Source: an uncultured Winogradskyella sp.
GTDB lineage: Bacteria > Bacteroidota > Bacteroidia > Flavobacteriales > Flavobacteriaceae
Assembly: GCF_947496485.1 (NCBI RefSeq)
Contig: NZ_CANMCZ010000001.1
Coordinates: forward strand, 987,596 to 1,051,595
DNA length: 64,000 nucleotides
Reading direction: 5' to 3'
A program made the position numbers and the translations under genes. Below, in pieces: positions 14,227-22,296 of this stretch; the first letter of the stretch is position 1; every line of letters begins with the position of its first letter. The notes under the pieces are model-generated. The model saw nothing but the letters and a program-made list of their open reading frames with translations, did not search any database and had not been told where the DNA came from.

Positions 14227-17139
14227 ATGAGGTACGATTTCAATCAAATCGAAAAGAAGTGGCAAGACTACTGGGCAAAAAACGAAACGTTTAAAGCATC
14301 TAACACAAGTGAAAAACCAAAATATTATGTTTTGGATATGTTTCCTTACCCTTCTGGTGCAGGTCTGCATGTTGGCCATCCATTAGGTTATATTGCAAGT
14401 GATATTTATGCACGCTACAAACGTCATAAAGGCTTTAATGTACTGCATCCTCAAGGTTATGATAGTTTTGGATTACCAGCTGAGCAGTATGCCATACAAA
14501 CAGGACAACATCCTGCAGTAACGACTGAAGCGAATATAAAAACCTATCGTCGTCAGTTAGATCAAATCGGATTTTCCTTTGATTGGAGTCGTGAAGTACG
14601 AACGTCTGATCCTAATTATTATAAATGGACACAGTGGATTTTCATCCAATTGTTTGAATCTTGGTACAATAACAATTCTAATAAAGCAGAACATATTGAT
14701 ACATTAGTTGAAGTTTTTAAATCTGAAGGAAATGCAACAGTAAACGCAGCTTGTGATGATGATGTAGAAACTTTCACTGCTGAAGAATGGAATAATTATT
14801 CTTCTGAACAGCAACAAGAAATACTTTTAAAATATAGACTTACTTATTTAGCAGAAACCGAAGTAAATTGGTGTCCAGCATTAGGAACTGTTTTAGCCAA
14901 TGACGAAATCGTTAATGGAGTTTCAGAACGTGGAGGGCATCCAGTAGTGCGTAAAAAAATGACACAATGGAGTATGCGCATTTCTGCTTATGCAGAGCGT
15001 TTACTTCAAGGATTAGATACTATTGATTGGACAGATGCTTTAAAGGATATTCAAAAAAATTGGATTGGAAAATCGGTTGGAGCTTCTGTAACTTTTAATG
15101 TTAATGGACATGACGAAAAAATAGATGTATTCACTACACGACCTGATACCATTTATGGTGTGAGTTTTATGACGCTAGCTCCAGAGCATGAACTTGTATC
15201 TAAAATTACAACCGAAGCTCAAAAAGCAGATGTTGAAGCCTATATAGAAAAAACAGCTAAACGAAGTGAACGCGATCGTATGGCAGATGTAAAAACTATT
15301 TCTGGTGTATTTACAGGAGCTTATGCTGAGCATCCTTTTTCTAAAGAGCCTATTCCTATCTGGATTGGCGATTATGTATTAGCAAGCTACGGAACAGGAG
15401 CAGTGATGGCTGTACCATGTGGCGACCAGCGTGATTATGACTTTGCAAAACATTTTGATATCCCTATTCCTAATATTTTTGATGGTGTAGATCTTTCTGA
15501 AGAAGCTTATGGTTCTAAAGACAATGTAAAGATTGCTAATAGTGATTTCCTTAACGGCATGAACTATAAAAAAGCCACCAAACGTGCGATTTATGAATTA
15601 GAGCAAATAGGACAAGGAGAAGGTAAAACTAATTACCGTTTACGTGATGCTGTATTTTCTAGACAACGATATTGGGGAGAACCCTTCCCAGTATATTATG
15701 TCAATGGTATGCCGCAAATGATAGACAAAGCCCATTTGCCGATTGTATTGCCTGAAGTAGAAAAATATTTACCAACCGAAGAAGGCGAGCCACCATTAGG
15801 ACGTGCGGATGTTTGGGCTTGGGATACTGAAAGTAATGCTGTTGTTTCTAATGATAAGATAAATAATACAAAGATTCATCCTTTAGAATTGAACACTATG
15901 CCAGGTTGGGCAGGCAGTTCTTGGTATTTCTTCCGTTATATGGAGGATGCCATGCGAGATGAAACTTTTGCAAGTGAAGCTTCACTAAAGTATTGGGAAA
16001 ATGTAGATTTATATATTGGTGGAAGCGAACACGGTACAGGCCATTTATTGTACTCACGTTTCTGGGTAAAGCTTTTAAAAGATAGAGGTTTTGTAGATGT
16101 TGAAGAGCCTTTTAAAAAGTTGATTAACCAAGGAATGATTTTGGGGACGAGTGCTATTGTTTATAGAATAAATGAAGCTCCTGATTTTATTGTTTCGGGA
16201 GATGTTTGCAATAATTATAATAATTCTGAAAAAAGAGCAGAAACCCTTAAACTTATTCAAAGTCATACGGGTCAATCTTTAAACTCAATTCAGTTAGACC
16301 CTGTTCACATTGATGTTAAATTAGTAAATGCATCTGATGAGATTGATGTTCTAGCATTTAGGAGTTGGATGAAGGAATTCGGTTATGGTCATATTAAGTT
16401 TATATCGACTAAATCAGAAAGAGATAGTGATACAATTAAGGTTAATCGTGAAGTTGAAAAAATGTCTAAGCGTTGGTATAATGTTGTCAACCCTGACGAT
16501 ATTTGTGAGCAATATGGCGCAGATAGTCTAAGACTTTACGAAATGTTTTTAGGGCCTTTAGAGCAATACAAACCTTGGAATACAGCTGGTATTACAGGTG
16601 TACATAGTTTCCTTAAAAAATTATGGAAATTGTATGTTGGTCAAGACAGCTTAAATGTTAATGATACTGAGCCAACTAAAGACAACTTAAAAACATTACA
16701 TAAAACCATAAAGAAAGTACAAGAAGATATTGAGAATTTCTCTTTTAATACGTCAGTGTCTACCTTTATGATTGCTGTAAATGAGTTAACTGCTCAGAAA
16801 TGTACAAGTAAAGCTATTCTAGAACCTTTACTAGTTCTAATATCACCATATGCACCTCACATTGCTGAGGAATTATGGGAAAAGATAGACAATGAACCTT
16901 CTATCTCAACAGCACCTTTCCCAACATTTGATGCAAGTCATTTGGTAGAAAGCAGCAAAAATTATCCTATTTCATTTAATGGTAAAATGCGTTTTACTAT
17001 GGAGTTACCAATGGATATGGGTAAAGACGATATTGAAGCAGCTGTAATGGCTCATGAAAAAACCATAGCACAATTAGATGGTCGTACTCCAAAGAAAGTC
17101 ATTGTAGTACCTGGTAAGATTGTGAATATTGTAGGCTAG
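14227..17139 (+). CDS. leuS: Leucine-tRNA ligase
   Basis: 970 residues from the ATG at 14227; the frame is open from 14176 but that part has only a TTG and no LeuRS-like sequence, so it is left out. HIGH motif HVGHP at residues 48-52, within FPYPSGAGLHVGHPLGY; KMSKR at 745-749; the editing domain CP1 carries TTRPDTIYGVSF. The protein is longer than E. coli LeuRS (about 860) because of an insert near residues 150-210 and a block of about 100 residues before KMSKR, both expected of Bacteroidota enzymes. It charges tRNA-Leu. A SemiSWEET gene follows after 9 bases. Confidence 0.97.
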   Translation: MRYDFNQIEKKWQDYWAKNETFKASNTSEKPKYYVLDMFPYPSGAGLHVGHPLGYIASDIYARYKRHKGFNVLHPQGYDSFGLPAEQYAIQTGQHPAVTTEANIKTYRRQLDQIGFSFDWSREVRTSDPNYYKWTQWIFIQLFESWYNNNSNKAEHIDTLVEVFKSEGNATVNAACDDDVETFTAEEWNNYSSEQQQEILLKYRLTYLAETEVNWCPALGTVLANDEIVNGVSERGGHPVVRKKMTQWSMRISAYAERLLQGLDTIDWTDALKDIQKNWIGKSVGASVTFNVNGHDEKIDVFTTRPDTIYGVSFMTLAPEHELVSKITTEAQKADVEAYIEKTAKRSERDRMADVKTISGVFTGAYAEHPFSKEPIPIWIGDYVLASYGTGAVMAVPCGDQRDYDFAKHFDIPIPNIFDGVDLSEEAYGSKDNVKIANSDFLNGMNYKKATKRAIYELEQIGQGEGKTNYRLRDAVFSRQRYWGEPFPVYYVNGMPQMIDKAHLPIVLPEVEKYLPTEEGEPPLGRADVWAWDTESNAVVSNDKINNTKIHPLELNTMPGWAGSSWYFFRYMEDAMRDETFASEASLKYWENVDLYIGGSEHGTGHLLYSRFWVKLLKDRGFVDVEEPFKKLINQGMILGTSAIVYRINEAPDFIVSGDVCNNYNNSEKRAETLKLIQSHTGQSLNSIQLDPVHIDVKLVNASDEIDVLAFRSWMKEFGYGHIKFISTKSERDSDTIKVNREVEKMSKRWYNVVNPDDICEQYGADSLRLYEMFLGPLEQYKPWNTAGITGVHSFLKKLWKLYVGQDSLNVNDTEPTKDNLKTLHKTIKKVQEDIENFSFNTSVSTFMIAVNELTAQKCTSKAILEPLLVLISPYAPHIAEELWEKIDNEPSISTAPFPTFDASHLVESSKNYPISFNGKMRFTMELPMDMGKDDIEAAVMAHEKTIAQLDGRTPKKVIVVPGKIVNIVG

Positions 17140-17148
17140 GATAAACAA

Positions 17149-17418
17149 ATGGGAAATATAGATTACGTTGAGGTTATAGGATTATGTGCTGCTGTTCTTA
17201 CAACAGCCGCATTCTTACCTCAAGTATATAAAACATGGAAAACTAAAGATGTCTCTAGTTTATCTATGCCAATGTTATGGATGTTTTTTACTGGTGTAAT
17301 ACTTTGGCTGATTTATGGCTTTTTATTAGAAAGTGCAGCTCTGATTTTAGCAAATAGTATTACTTGTATTTCTGCTTTTTTACTATTTTATTTCAAGATT
17401 AAATACCGAAATAGATAA
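17149..17418 (+). CDS. SemiSWEET/PQ-loop sugar transporter
   Basis: 89 residues with three membrane segments, the size of a SemiSWEET half-transporter. The conserved PQ motif occurs in AAFLPQVYKTWKTKD and is followed by S...LSMPMLWMFFTGVILWLIYG, with a conserved Asn in ANSITCISAF. Such proteins dimerise to form a channel for small sugars. The call is by family resemblance; the substrate is unknown. Downstream of leuS by 9 bases and probably co-transcribed. The following 216 bases (17419-17634) contain the ald promoter and little else. Confidence 0.9.
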   Translation: MGNIDYVEVIGLCAAVLTTAAFLPQVYKTWKTKDVSSLSMPMLWMFFTGVILWLIYGFLLESAALILANSITCISAFLLFYFKIKYRNR

Positions 17419-17566
17419 ATCTCAAAAGGGTCTAAAATCATTTCGTCGAATCTATTTTACATTCATCTAATACCGTATTCTTCTTATAATGAGTGTTTTA
17501 TTATTGAATTTTCAAAATTGAGATTTCAAAATAATAATTCCATAAAAATCACTTCAACATCATATC

Positions 17567-17574
17567 TAAATTTG
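17567..17574 (+). promoter_or_regulatory. Likely ald promoter -7 box
   Basis: TAAATTTG at 17567-17574 fits TAnnTTTG and leaves a leader of about 55 bases before the ATG at 17635. No clear upstream TTG box. Confidence 0.45.
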
Positions 17575-17634
17575 GATAAATCTATTTTTTGATAGTACTT
17601 TCCTACAGCTATTAATATCAAAAAAATTATAAAA

Positions 17635-18735
17635 ATGAAAATTGGAGTCCCAAAGGAAATTAAAAACAATGAAAATAGAGTTGGTATGACACCTGCTGGT
17701 GTTTTCGAATTAACTAGAAACAATCATACTGTCTTTGTTCAAAAAGATGCCGGTTTTGGCAGTGGTTTTTTTGATGAAGATTACAAAGATGTTGGCGCTA
17801 AAGTTTTAGATACCATAGAAGACGTTTATGCTGCTGCTGATATGATTGTAAAGGTAAAAGAACCTATTGCCGAAGAATATCCTTTAATAAAATCTCACCA
17901 TGTTGTATTTACTTATTTTCACTTTGCTTCTAGCGAACCTCTTACAAAAGCCATGCTAAAAAGTGAAGCCGTTTGTATCGCTTATGAAACGGTTGAAGAT
18001 AAAGATGGTTCATTACCATTATTAACGCCAATGTCTGAAGTTGCTGGTCGCATGGCCATTCAGCAAGGTGCAAAATATTTAGAAAAGCCAATTAAAGGTC
18101 GTGGTGTATTACTTGGAGGAGTACCAGGAGTACCACCCGGAAAAGTTTTAGTGCTTGGAGCAGGAATTGTTGGTATACAAGCTGCTAAAATGGCTGCCGG
18201 TTTAGGTGCTCATGTCACTATAATGGACATCAATATGAAACAATTACGTTACGTTAATGATGTTATGCCAAGTCATGTAGTGACTGAATTTTCAAGCGAA
18301 TATAATATTAGAAAACGTATAAAAGATCATGATTTAATTATTGGTGGTGTTTTAGTAAAAGGAGCAAAAGCTCCAAAATTAATCACAAGAGATATGTTGA
18401 AAGACATGCGACCAGGAACTGTTTTGGTTGATGTAGCAGTAGATCAAGGTGGTTGTATAGAAACGACTAAAGCAACAACTCATGAAGATCCAACATTCAT
18501 TATAGATGATGTTGTTCATTATTGCGTAGCAAATATGCCTGGTGCTGTACCTTATACTTCTACTCTAGCCTTAACTAATGTGACATTACCGTATGTGTTA
18601 AGACTAGCAAATCAAGGTTGGGAAAAAGCCTGCGAAAAAGATGACATGTTAGCTAAAGGTTTAAACATAGTTAAAGGTAAAATAGTCTATGAAGAAATCG
18701 CTGAGGCCTTTAATTGGTCTGTTGATGCGATATAA
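17635..18735 (+). CDS. ald: Alanine dehydrogenase
   Basis: 366 residues, the normal length. The N-terminus MKIGVPKEIKNNENRVGMTPAGV is the family signature; catalytic His is in the SHHVVFTYFHFASS segment, and the Rossmann fold GGVPGVPPGKVLVLGAGIVGIQAAKMAAGLGAHV binds NAD. It interconverts alanine and pyruvate with ammonia release or uptake and thus links carbon and nitrogen metabolism. Cytoplasmic, probably hexameric. Own promoter upstream; followed after 104 bases by the zinc peptidase gene. Confidence 0.97.
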   Translation: MKIGVPKEIKNNENRVGMTPAGVFELTRNNHTVFVQKDAGFGSGFFDEDYKDVGAKVLDTIEDVYAAADMIVKVKEPIAEEYPLIKSHHVVFTYFHFASSEPLTKAMLKSEAVCIAYETVEDKDGSLPLLTPMSEVAGRMAIQQGAKYLEKPIKGRGVLLGGVPGVPPGKVLVLGAGIVGIQAAKMAAGLGAHVTIMDINMKQLRYVNDVMPSHVVTEFSSEYNIRKRIKDHDLIIGGVLVKGAKAPKLITRDMLKDMRPGTVLVDVAVDQGGCIETTKATTHEDPTFIIDDVVHYCVANMPGAVPYTSTLALTNVTLPYVLRLANQGWEKACEKDDMLAKGLNIVKGKIVYEEIAEAFNWSVDAI

Positions 18736-18839
18736 AATCCTATTCTGCCATAAAGAATATGACAAAATTTCTTAACTTAAAATTGGCGCACTATTTGCAG
18801 TTCATTTATTAAATTTACATAAATTAAAATATTTATATT

Positions 18840-19544
18840 ATGAACGGAATGATGGGTTATTACATATTAATAGGTGCTATTGCTTTAGTAAGCTGGTTAG
18901 TGAGTAACACTCTTAAAAGGAAATTCGCAAAGTACTCTAAAGTACAATTGCGAAATGGATTAAGCGGTAGAGAGATTGCTGAAAAAATGCTGGCAGATAA
19001 TGGTATTTATGATGTTGAAGTAATTTCTACAGCTGGTCAATTAACAGATCATTACAATCCAAAAAATAAAACAGTAAACTTAAGCGAATCGGTTTACAAT
19101 CAACGTAATGCTGCTGCTGCTGCAGTTGCAGCTCATGAGTGCGGACATGCCATACAACATGCTCAGGCTTATAGTGCTCTAGGTATGCGTTCTGCTCTTG
19201 TGCCTATAGTGAGTGTTACTTCAGGAATGTCTCAATGGCTGGTGATTGGAGGTTTAATATTAGGTGCTGCTGCAGGAGTTGGTTTAGGCTATTGGGTCGC
19301 TGTTGCTGGTTTGGTCTTTATGGGCTTTGCTACACTATTTAGTTTTATAACCTTACCTGTGGAATATGACGCTAGTAACAGAGCTTTAGCATGGTTAAAG
19401 AATAAGAATATGGTATCGCAAGAAGAATATAAAGGTTCTGAAGATGCGCTTAAATGGGCTGCAAGAACATACTTAGTTGCTGCCATTGGTGCATTAGCTT
19501 CTCTTTTATATTGGGCATTGCAAGTTTTTGGAGGAAGAGATTAA
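18840..19544 (+). CDS. Zinc metallopeptidase, YugP type
   Basis: 234 residues. The N-terminus contains a membrane segment (YYILIGAIALVSWLVSNTLKR), then the zinc motif HECGHAIQHA at about residues 98-107, and two or three further membrane segments (around 120-165 and 200-230). The layout and the segment LPVEYDASNRALAWL match the membrane-bound zinc peptidase family that includes Bacillus YugP. Substrate unknown. The ATG at 18840 fits. A terminator follows at 19570-19598. Confidence 0.9.
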   Translation: MNGMMGYYILIGAIALVSWLVSNTLKRKFAKYSKVQLRNGLSGREIAEKMLADNGIYDVEVISTAGQLTDHYNPKNKTVNLSESVYNQRNAAAAAVAAHECGHAIQHAQAYSALGMRSALVPIVSVTSGMSQWLVIGGLILGAAAGVGLGYWVAVAGLVFMGFATLFSFITLPVEYDASNRALAWLKNKNMVSQEEYKGSEDALKWAARTYLVAAIGALASLLYWALQVFGGRD

Positions 19545-19569
19545 ACTTAAAAACCATAACAATTAAACT

Positions 19570-19598
19570 AAAAGCTCTGATAAATCAGGGCTTTTTTT
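19570..19598 (+). terminator. Terminator after the zinc peptidase gene
   Basis: AAAGC and TCTGA on the left arm (19571-19580) pair with TCAGG and GCTTT (19585-19594), with one G-T pair and a TAAA loop, followed by T residues to 19598. Confidence 0.75.
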
Positions 19599-19772
19599 AT
19601 TAACGTGATATTGTTTCTATCTCTCCAAAAACAATAGCAAACAAAATAAATCATTCTAAATTTTAAAAGTTAACCAATACCACATCCAAACCACCCAATG
19701 TTATAAAATTAACTTTTATTTTACTTTTTTATTAGATTAGGGTTAATATAGTATATAAATCAGACAAATCTA

Positions 19773-19806
19773 TTGTTTTCTAAAGCCTATAAGTGGCTTA
19801 AATTTG
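19773..19806 (+). promoter_or_regulatory. Promoter of the 35-residue ORF
   Basis: TTG at 19773-19775 and TAAATTTG at 19799-19806, spacer 23. Start of transcription would be near 19812, leaving a leader of about 25 bases before the ATG at 19837. The unit ends in a strong terminator, so promoter, ORF and terminator form a closed short unit. Confidence 0.6.
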
Positions 19807-19836
19807 CAGCGGTAAAAACCCCAAATAAAACAAATT

Positions 19837-19944
19837 ATGAAAACAACTAACAGAGTAATAGGAGAAAGTAAAGTAGGAACGAAAACCATAAAATTTGGTA
19901 ATGCAAGTTCTATCGTTTGGAATACAAAAAGACGTTTCAAATAA
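19837..19944 (+). CDS. Unrecognised 35-residue basic protein
   Basis: An ATG at 19837 opens a 35-codon frame ending TAA at 19942-19944. The product begins MKTTNRVIGESKVGTKTIKF and ends SIVWNTKRRFK; it has nine Lys/Arg and only one acidic residue, one Trp, no Cys and no membrane segment, so it resembles a small nucleic-acid or ribosome-binding protein, but no family is recognised. It has a promoter with the right spacing, an A-rich region before the start that is typical of Bacteroidota translation starts, and a perfect terminator 22 bases after the stop. It lies between the zinc peptidase and rng genes. Short length means chance cannot be excluded, but the closed transcription unit is good evidence that it is real. 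Confidence 0.6.
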   Translation: MKTTNRVIGESKVGTKTIKFGNASSIVWNTKRRFK

Positions 19945-19966
19945 ATATAGATTTTACTTAAAAAAC

Positions 19967-19999
19967 AAAAAGCCCTTCCAGAATTGGAAGGGCTTTTTT
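19967..19999 (+). terminator. Terminator of the 35-residue ORF, also facing rng
   Basis: A 13-bp stem, AAAAAGCCCTTCC (19967-19979) with GGAAGGGCTTTTT (19986-19998), and a 6-base loop. Both flanks (A-run left, T-run right) allow it to work in both directions, so it may also end the convergent rng transcript. Confidence 0.9.
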
Positions 20000-20007
20000 A
20001 ATAGATA

Positions 20008-21552
20008 TTATTTGATTTTGTTACCATCCTTGTCAAAGAAATGGTATTCAAGATAAGTGTAAGCATCTCTAGGTAAAACTTTTACCCATTTTTTATGTTC
20101 AAAAAACCATTTTGAACGCGGTGATGGAAACCCTTTGGTTAAAAAGGCTGCTATAAAAGGATGCGCATTGAGCGTAATCTTTTTATAATCTTTTTTGAAG
20201 ATCCTTTCGAGGTCTTGATTAATTCGTTCTACCACTTTAATTGGCGCTTCGATTTCAGCTCCTCCTATTTGATTAGGATTTTCTTCTTTTGTTTTAATAT
20301 TGCGTTCTGGCCTAACACGCTGTCTGGTAATTTGCACTAAACCAAACTTACTCGGCGGCAATATTTTGTGCTTTGCTTTGTCGTCTTTCATCTCATCTCT
20401 GAGATAATTGTAAAGTTTTTTTCTGTTCTCTGCACGTCCCATATCGATAAAATCGATAACGATAATTCCACCCATATCACGTAAACGCAATTGGCGTGCA
20501 ATTTCTTGGGCTGAGATCATATTAACTTCTAAGGCTGTATCTTCCTGGCTCTTCTCTTTGTTAGAGCGATTACCACTGTTTACATCTACAACATGAAGTG
20601 CTTCGGTATGTTCTATAACCAAATATGCTCCTCTTGCCATAGATACTGTACGACCAAATGATGTTTTAATTTGGCGTTCTATACCAAATTTTTCGAAAAT
20701 AGGAACACCATTTTTGTAATGCTTTACAATAGACTCTTTTTTTGGTGCAATTTGTTGCACATAATCTTTTACTTGTATGTACAGCTCTTCATCATCAACA
20801 GTAATGTTGGAAAATGAATCGTTAAAAATATCTCTCAAAATTGAGGATGCTTTGTTCATTTCGCCCAATACTTTTGTTGGGTGATGTGCTTTGTACAACT
20901 TTTTACACATTGCTGTCCATCGATTCAGCAAATTCTGTAAATCACTATCGAGCTCGGCAACTTTTTTGCCTTCTGCTACGGTACGAATAATAACCCCAAA
21001 TCCTTTAGGTGTGATACTTTTAACAAGTCTCTTTAAACGGTCTTTTTCTTCTTGTGATTCAATTTTTTGTGAAATTGAAATACGATTAGAAAAAGGTACC
21101 AAGACAATGTATCTACCAGCAATAGACAATTCTGAACTAATGCGTGGTCCTTTTGTAGAAATTGGCTCTTTTACTACTTGTACTAAAATGGATTGATTAG
21201 ACTTAATAGCATTTGCAATTTTACCATGCTTATCTAAATCCTTTTCCATTAGAAAGTCTTTGAGCGTATAGTCTCTTAATTTTCCTGTGCTTACACGTTT
21301 AATGAATTTCATTAATGAAGGCAATTGCGGTCCTAGATCATGATAGTGTAAAAAACCATCTTTCTCGTAACCTACGTTAACAAACGCAGCGTTTAAACCA
21401 GGCATAACCTTGCGTATTTTGGCAATAAAAATATCACCAACTGCGAAGTTATTATCCTCTTCATCTTTATGTAATTCAATAAGTTTTCCATCTTTTAATA
21501 AGGCAAAATCAACAATATCTGAACTCGATCTTACGATTAATTCTTTGTTCAT
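20008..21552 (-). CDS. rng: Ribonuclease E/G family endoribonuclease
   Basis: 514 residues, matching RNase G length. An S1-like domain (about residues 35-110) is followed by the RNase H-like and DNase I-like catalytic part with HVVDVNSGNRS and GGIIVIDFIDMGR, whose Asp residues bind the catalytic magnesium. The Zn-link CPxC motif of E. coli RNase E is absent; the corresponding place reads GLVQITRQRVRPERN. It processes rRNA and degrades mRNA. The ATG at 21552 fits. It is downstream of the HU and 29-residue peptide genes on the same strand, with a terminator in between. Confidence 0.95.
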   Translation of the reverse strand: MNKELIVRSSSDIVDFALLKDGKLIELHKDEEDNNFAVGDIFIAKIRKVMPGLNAAFVNVGYEKDGFLHYHDLGPQLPSLMKFIKRVSTGKLRDYTLKDFLMEKDLDKHGKIANAIKSNQSILVQVVKEPISTKGPRISSELSIAGRYIVLVPFSNRISISQKIESQEEKDRLKRLVKSITPKGFGVIIRTVAEGKKVAELDSDLQNLLNRWTAMCKKLYKAHHPTKVLGEMNKASSILRDIFNDSFSNITVDDEELYIQVKDYVQQIAPKKESIVKHYKNGVPIFEKFGIERQIKTSFGRTVSMARGAYLVIEHTEALHVVDVNSGNRSNKEKSQEDTALEVNMISAQEIARQLRLRDMGGIIVIDFIDMGRAENRKKLYNYLRDEMKDDKAKHKILPPSKFGLVQITRQRVRPERNIKTKEENPNQIGGAEIEAPIKVVERINQDLERIFKKDYKKITLNAHPFIAAFLTKGFPSPRSKWFFEHKKWVKVLPRDAYTYLEYHFFDKDGNKIK

Positions 21553-21616
21553 AATGTTAATTTATATCTAGCTCTTCATTGAGATAGATGGATTTTACTA
21601 AATTATTTGACACAGG

Positions 21617-21635
21617 TCCCGACGTATTATCGGGA
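21617..21635. repeat. Palindromic element in the rng leader
   Basis: TCCCGA (21617-21622) and TCGGGA (21630-21635) flank a 7-base spacer. The sequence type recurs in intergenic regions of flavobacterial genomes as far as I recall, so it may be a dispersed repeat, but only one copy is seen in this window. Confidence 0.35.
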
Positions 21636-21706
21636 ATCCAGCAAATCTTGGTGAACTCTATTAAATACACCAGATTTTATATCAAAGAACGTTTTTTCTA
21701 AAACTG

Positions 21707-21733
21707 AAAAAAGTAGTCGAAAAACTACTTTTT
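21707..21733 (-). terminator. Terminator of the 29-residue peptide gene
   Basis: AAAAGTAGT pairs with ACTACTTTT (21709-21717 and 21724-21732) around a 6-base loop, flanked by A-run and T-run. It lies just after the stop of the small minus-strand gene at 21739 and before rng. Confidence 0.7.
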
Positions 21734-21738
21734 ACAAT

Positions 21739-21828
21739 TTATTTCTTTTTGTGACGATTAGCGCGTCTACGTTTTTTACGCTTATGCGTCGCTACCTTGT
21801 GTCTTTTTCTTTTTTTACCACTTGGCAT
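21739..21828 (-). CDS. 29-residue basic peptide, AURKAIP1/COX24-like
   Basis: From the ATG at 21828 the frame encodes MPSGKKRKRHKVATHKRKKR plus nine more residues (RRANRHKKK), then TAA. Nineteen of 29 residues are Lys, Arg or His. This N-terminus is that of the tiny peptides annotated in Bacteroidota as AURKAIP1/COX24-domain proteins, relatives of the mitochondrial small-subunit protein mS38, and they are probably ribosome-bound; the exact place on the ribosome is not claimed here. It follows the HU gene by 41 bases, is too short for most gene finders, and is followed by its own terminator. Confidence 0.88.
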   Translation of the reverse strand: MPSGKKRKRHKVATHKRKKRRRANRHKKK

Positions 21829-21869
21829 AATAAATAATTCTTTTAAATTAATATTTTGTTTGAATGTAA

Positions 21870-22160
21870 TTAGTTTACTTCAACATTAGATTTTACGCCT
21901 TCTAAAAATACTTTAGCAGGTTTAAAAGCAGGTATGTTGTGAGCAGGTATTTTTATTGTAGTATTCTTTGAAATATTACGACCAGTTTTTTCTGCTCTTG
22001 TTTTAATAATAAAACTTCCGAAACCTCTTAAATAAACATTATCTCCACTTTCCAAAGATGTTTTTACTTCTTCCATAAAGGTTTCTACTGTAGCTTGTAC
22101 GTCTCCTTTCTCAATACCTAGTTTGTCAGATATTTTAGCTACCAAATCAGCTTTTGTCAT
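21870..22160 (-). CDS. HU family DNA-binding protein
   Basis: 96 residues, with the N-terminal helix pair MTKADLVAKISDKLGIEKGDV, the GSFIIKTRAEKTGRN strands and the DNA-binding arm ending in IPAFKPAKVFLEGV, as in HU/IHF proteins. It bends DNA and compacts the nucleoid. The ATG at 22160 fits. A promoter (22202-22233) lies 40-70 bases upstream on the minus strand. The next gene on the strand is the 29-residue peptide. HU and IHF subunits cannot be told apart from the sequence alone, but the dimeric HU type is most likely. Confidence 0.96.
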   Translation of the reverse strand: MTKADLVAKISDKLGIEKGDVQATVETFMEEVKTSLESGDNVYLRGFGSFIIKTRAEKTGRNISKNTTIKIPAHNIPAFKPAKVFLEGVKSNVEVN

Positions 22161-22201
22161 TTTGTTATTAGTTTTAGGGTTACTATAAATTCTAAGGGAT
22201 G

Positions 22202-22233
22202 CAAATATATGTAATTTAATTTCAATATTTCAA
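22202..22233 (-). promoter_or_regulatory. Promoter of the HU gene
   Basis: On the minus strand TTG (22231-22233) and TATATTTG (22202-22209), spacer 21, as expected for Bacteroidota. Start near 22196 leaves a leader of about 35 bases. Confidence 0.6.
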
Positions 22234-22267
22234 GCGTAATTAATTAAAATTTAAGATGATAAAGATT

Positions 22268-22275
22268 TAATTTTG
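22268..22275 (+). promoter_or_regulatory. Possible mutY promoter -7 box
   Basis: TAATTTTG at 22268-22275 matches TAnnTTTG, 21 bases before the mutY ATG. No TTG box is seen upstream. Confidence 0.35.
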
Positions 22276-22296
22276 TTCCATCATTTAAAAAACTAA

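Noticed and set aside
16459-16473. KMSKR instead of KMSKS in leuS
   Set aside because: Arg at this place is found in other aminoacyl-tRNA synthetases, such as IleRS here, and I do not think it is unusual in this group.
17419-17634. Gene or riboswitch before ald
   Set aside because: Only a -7 box and AT-rich sequence were found; no stable hairpin or conserved motif.
19545-19772. Other genes in the gap between the zinc peptidase and the 35-residue ORF
   Set aside because: Apart from the terminator and the promoter, only AT-rich sequence without a supported frame was seen.
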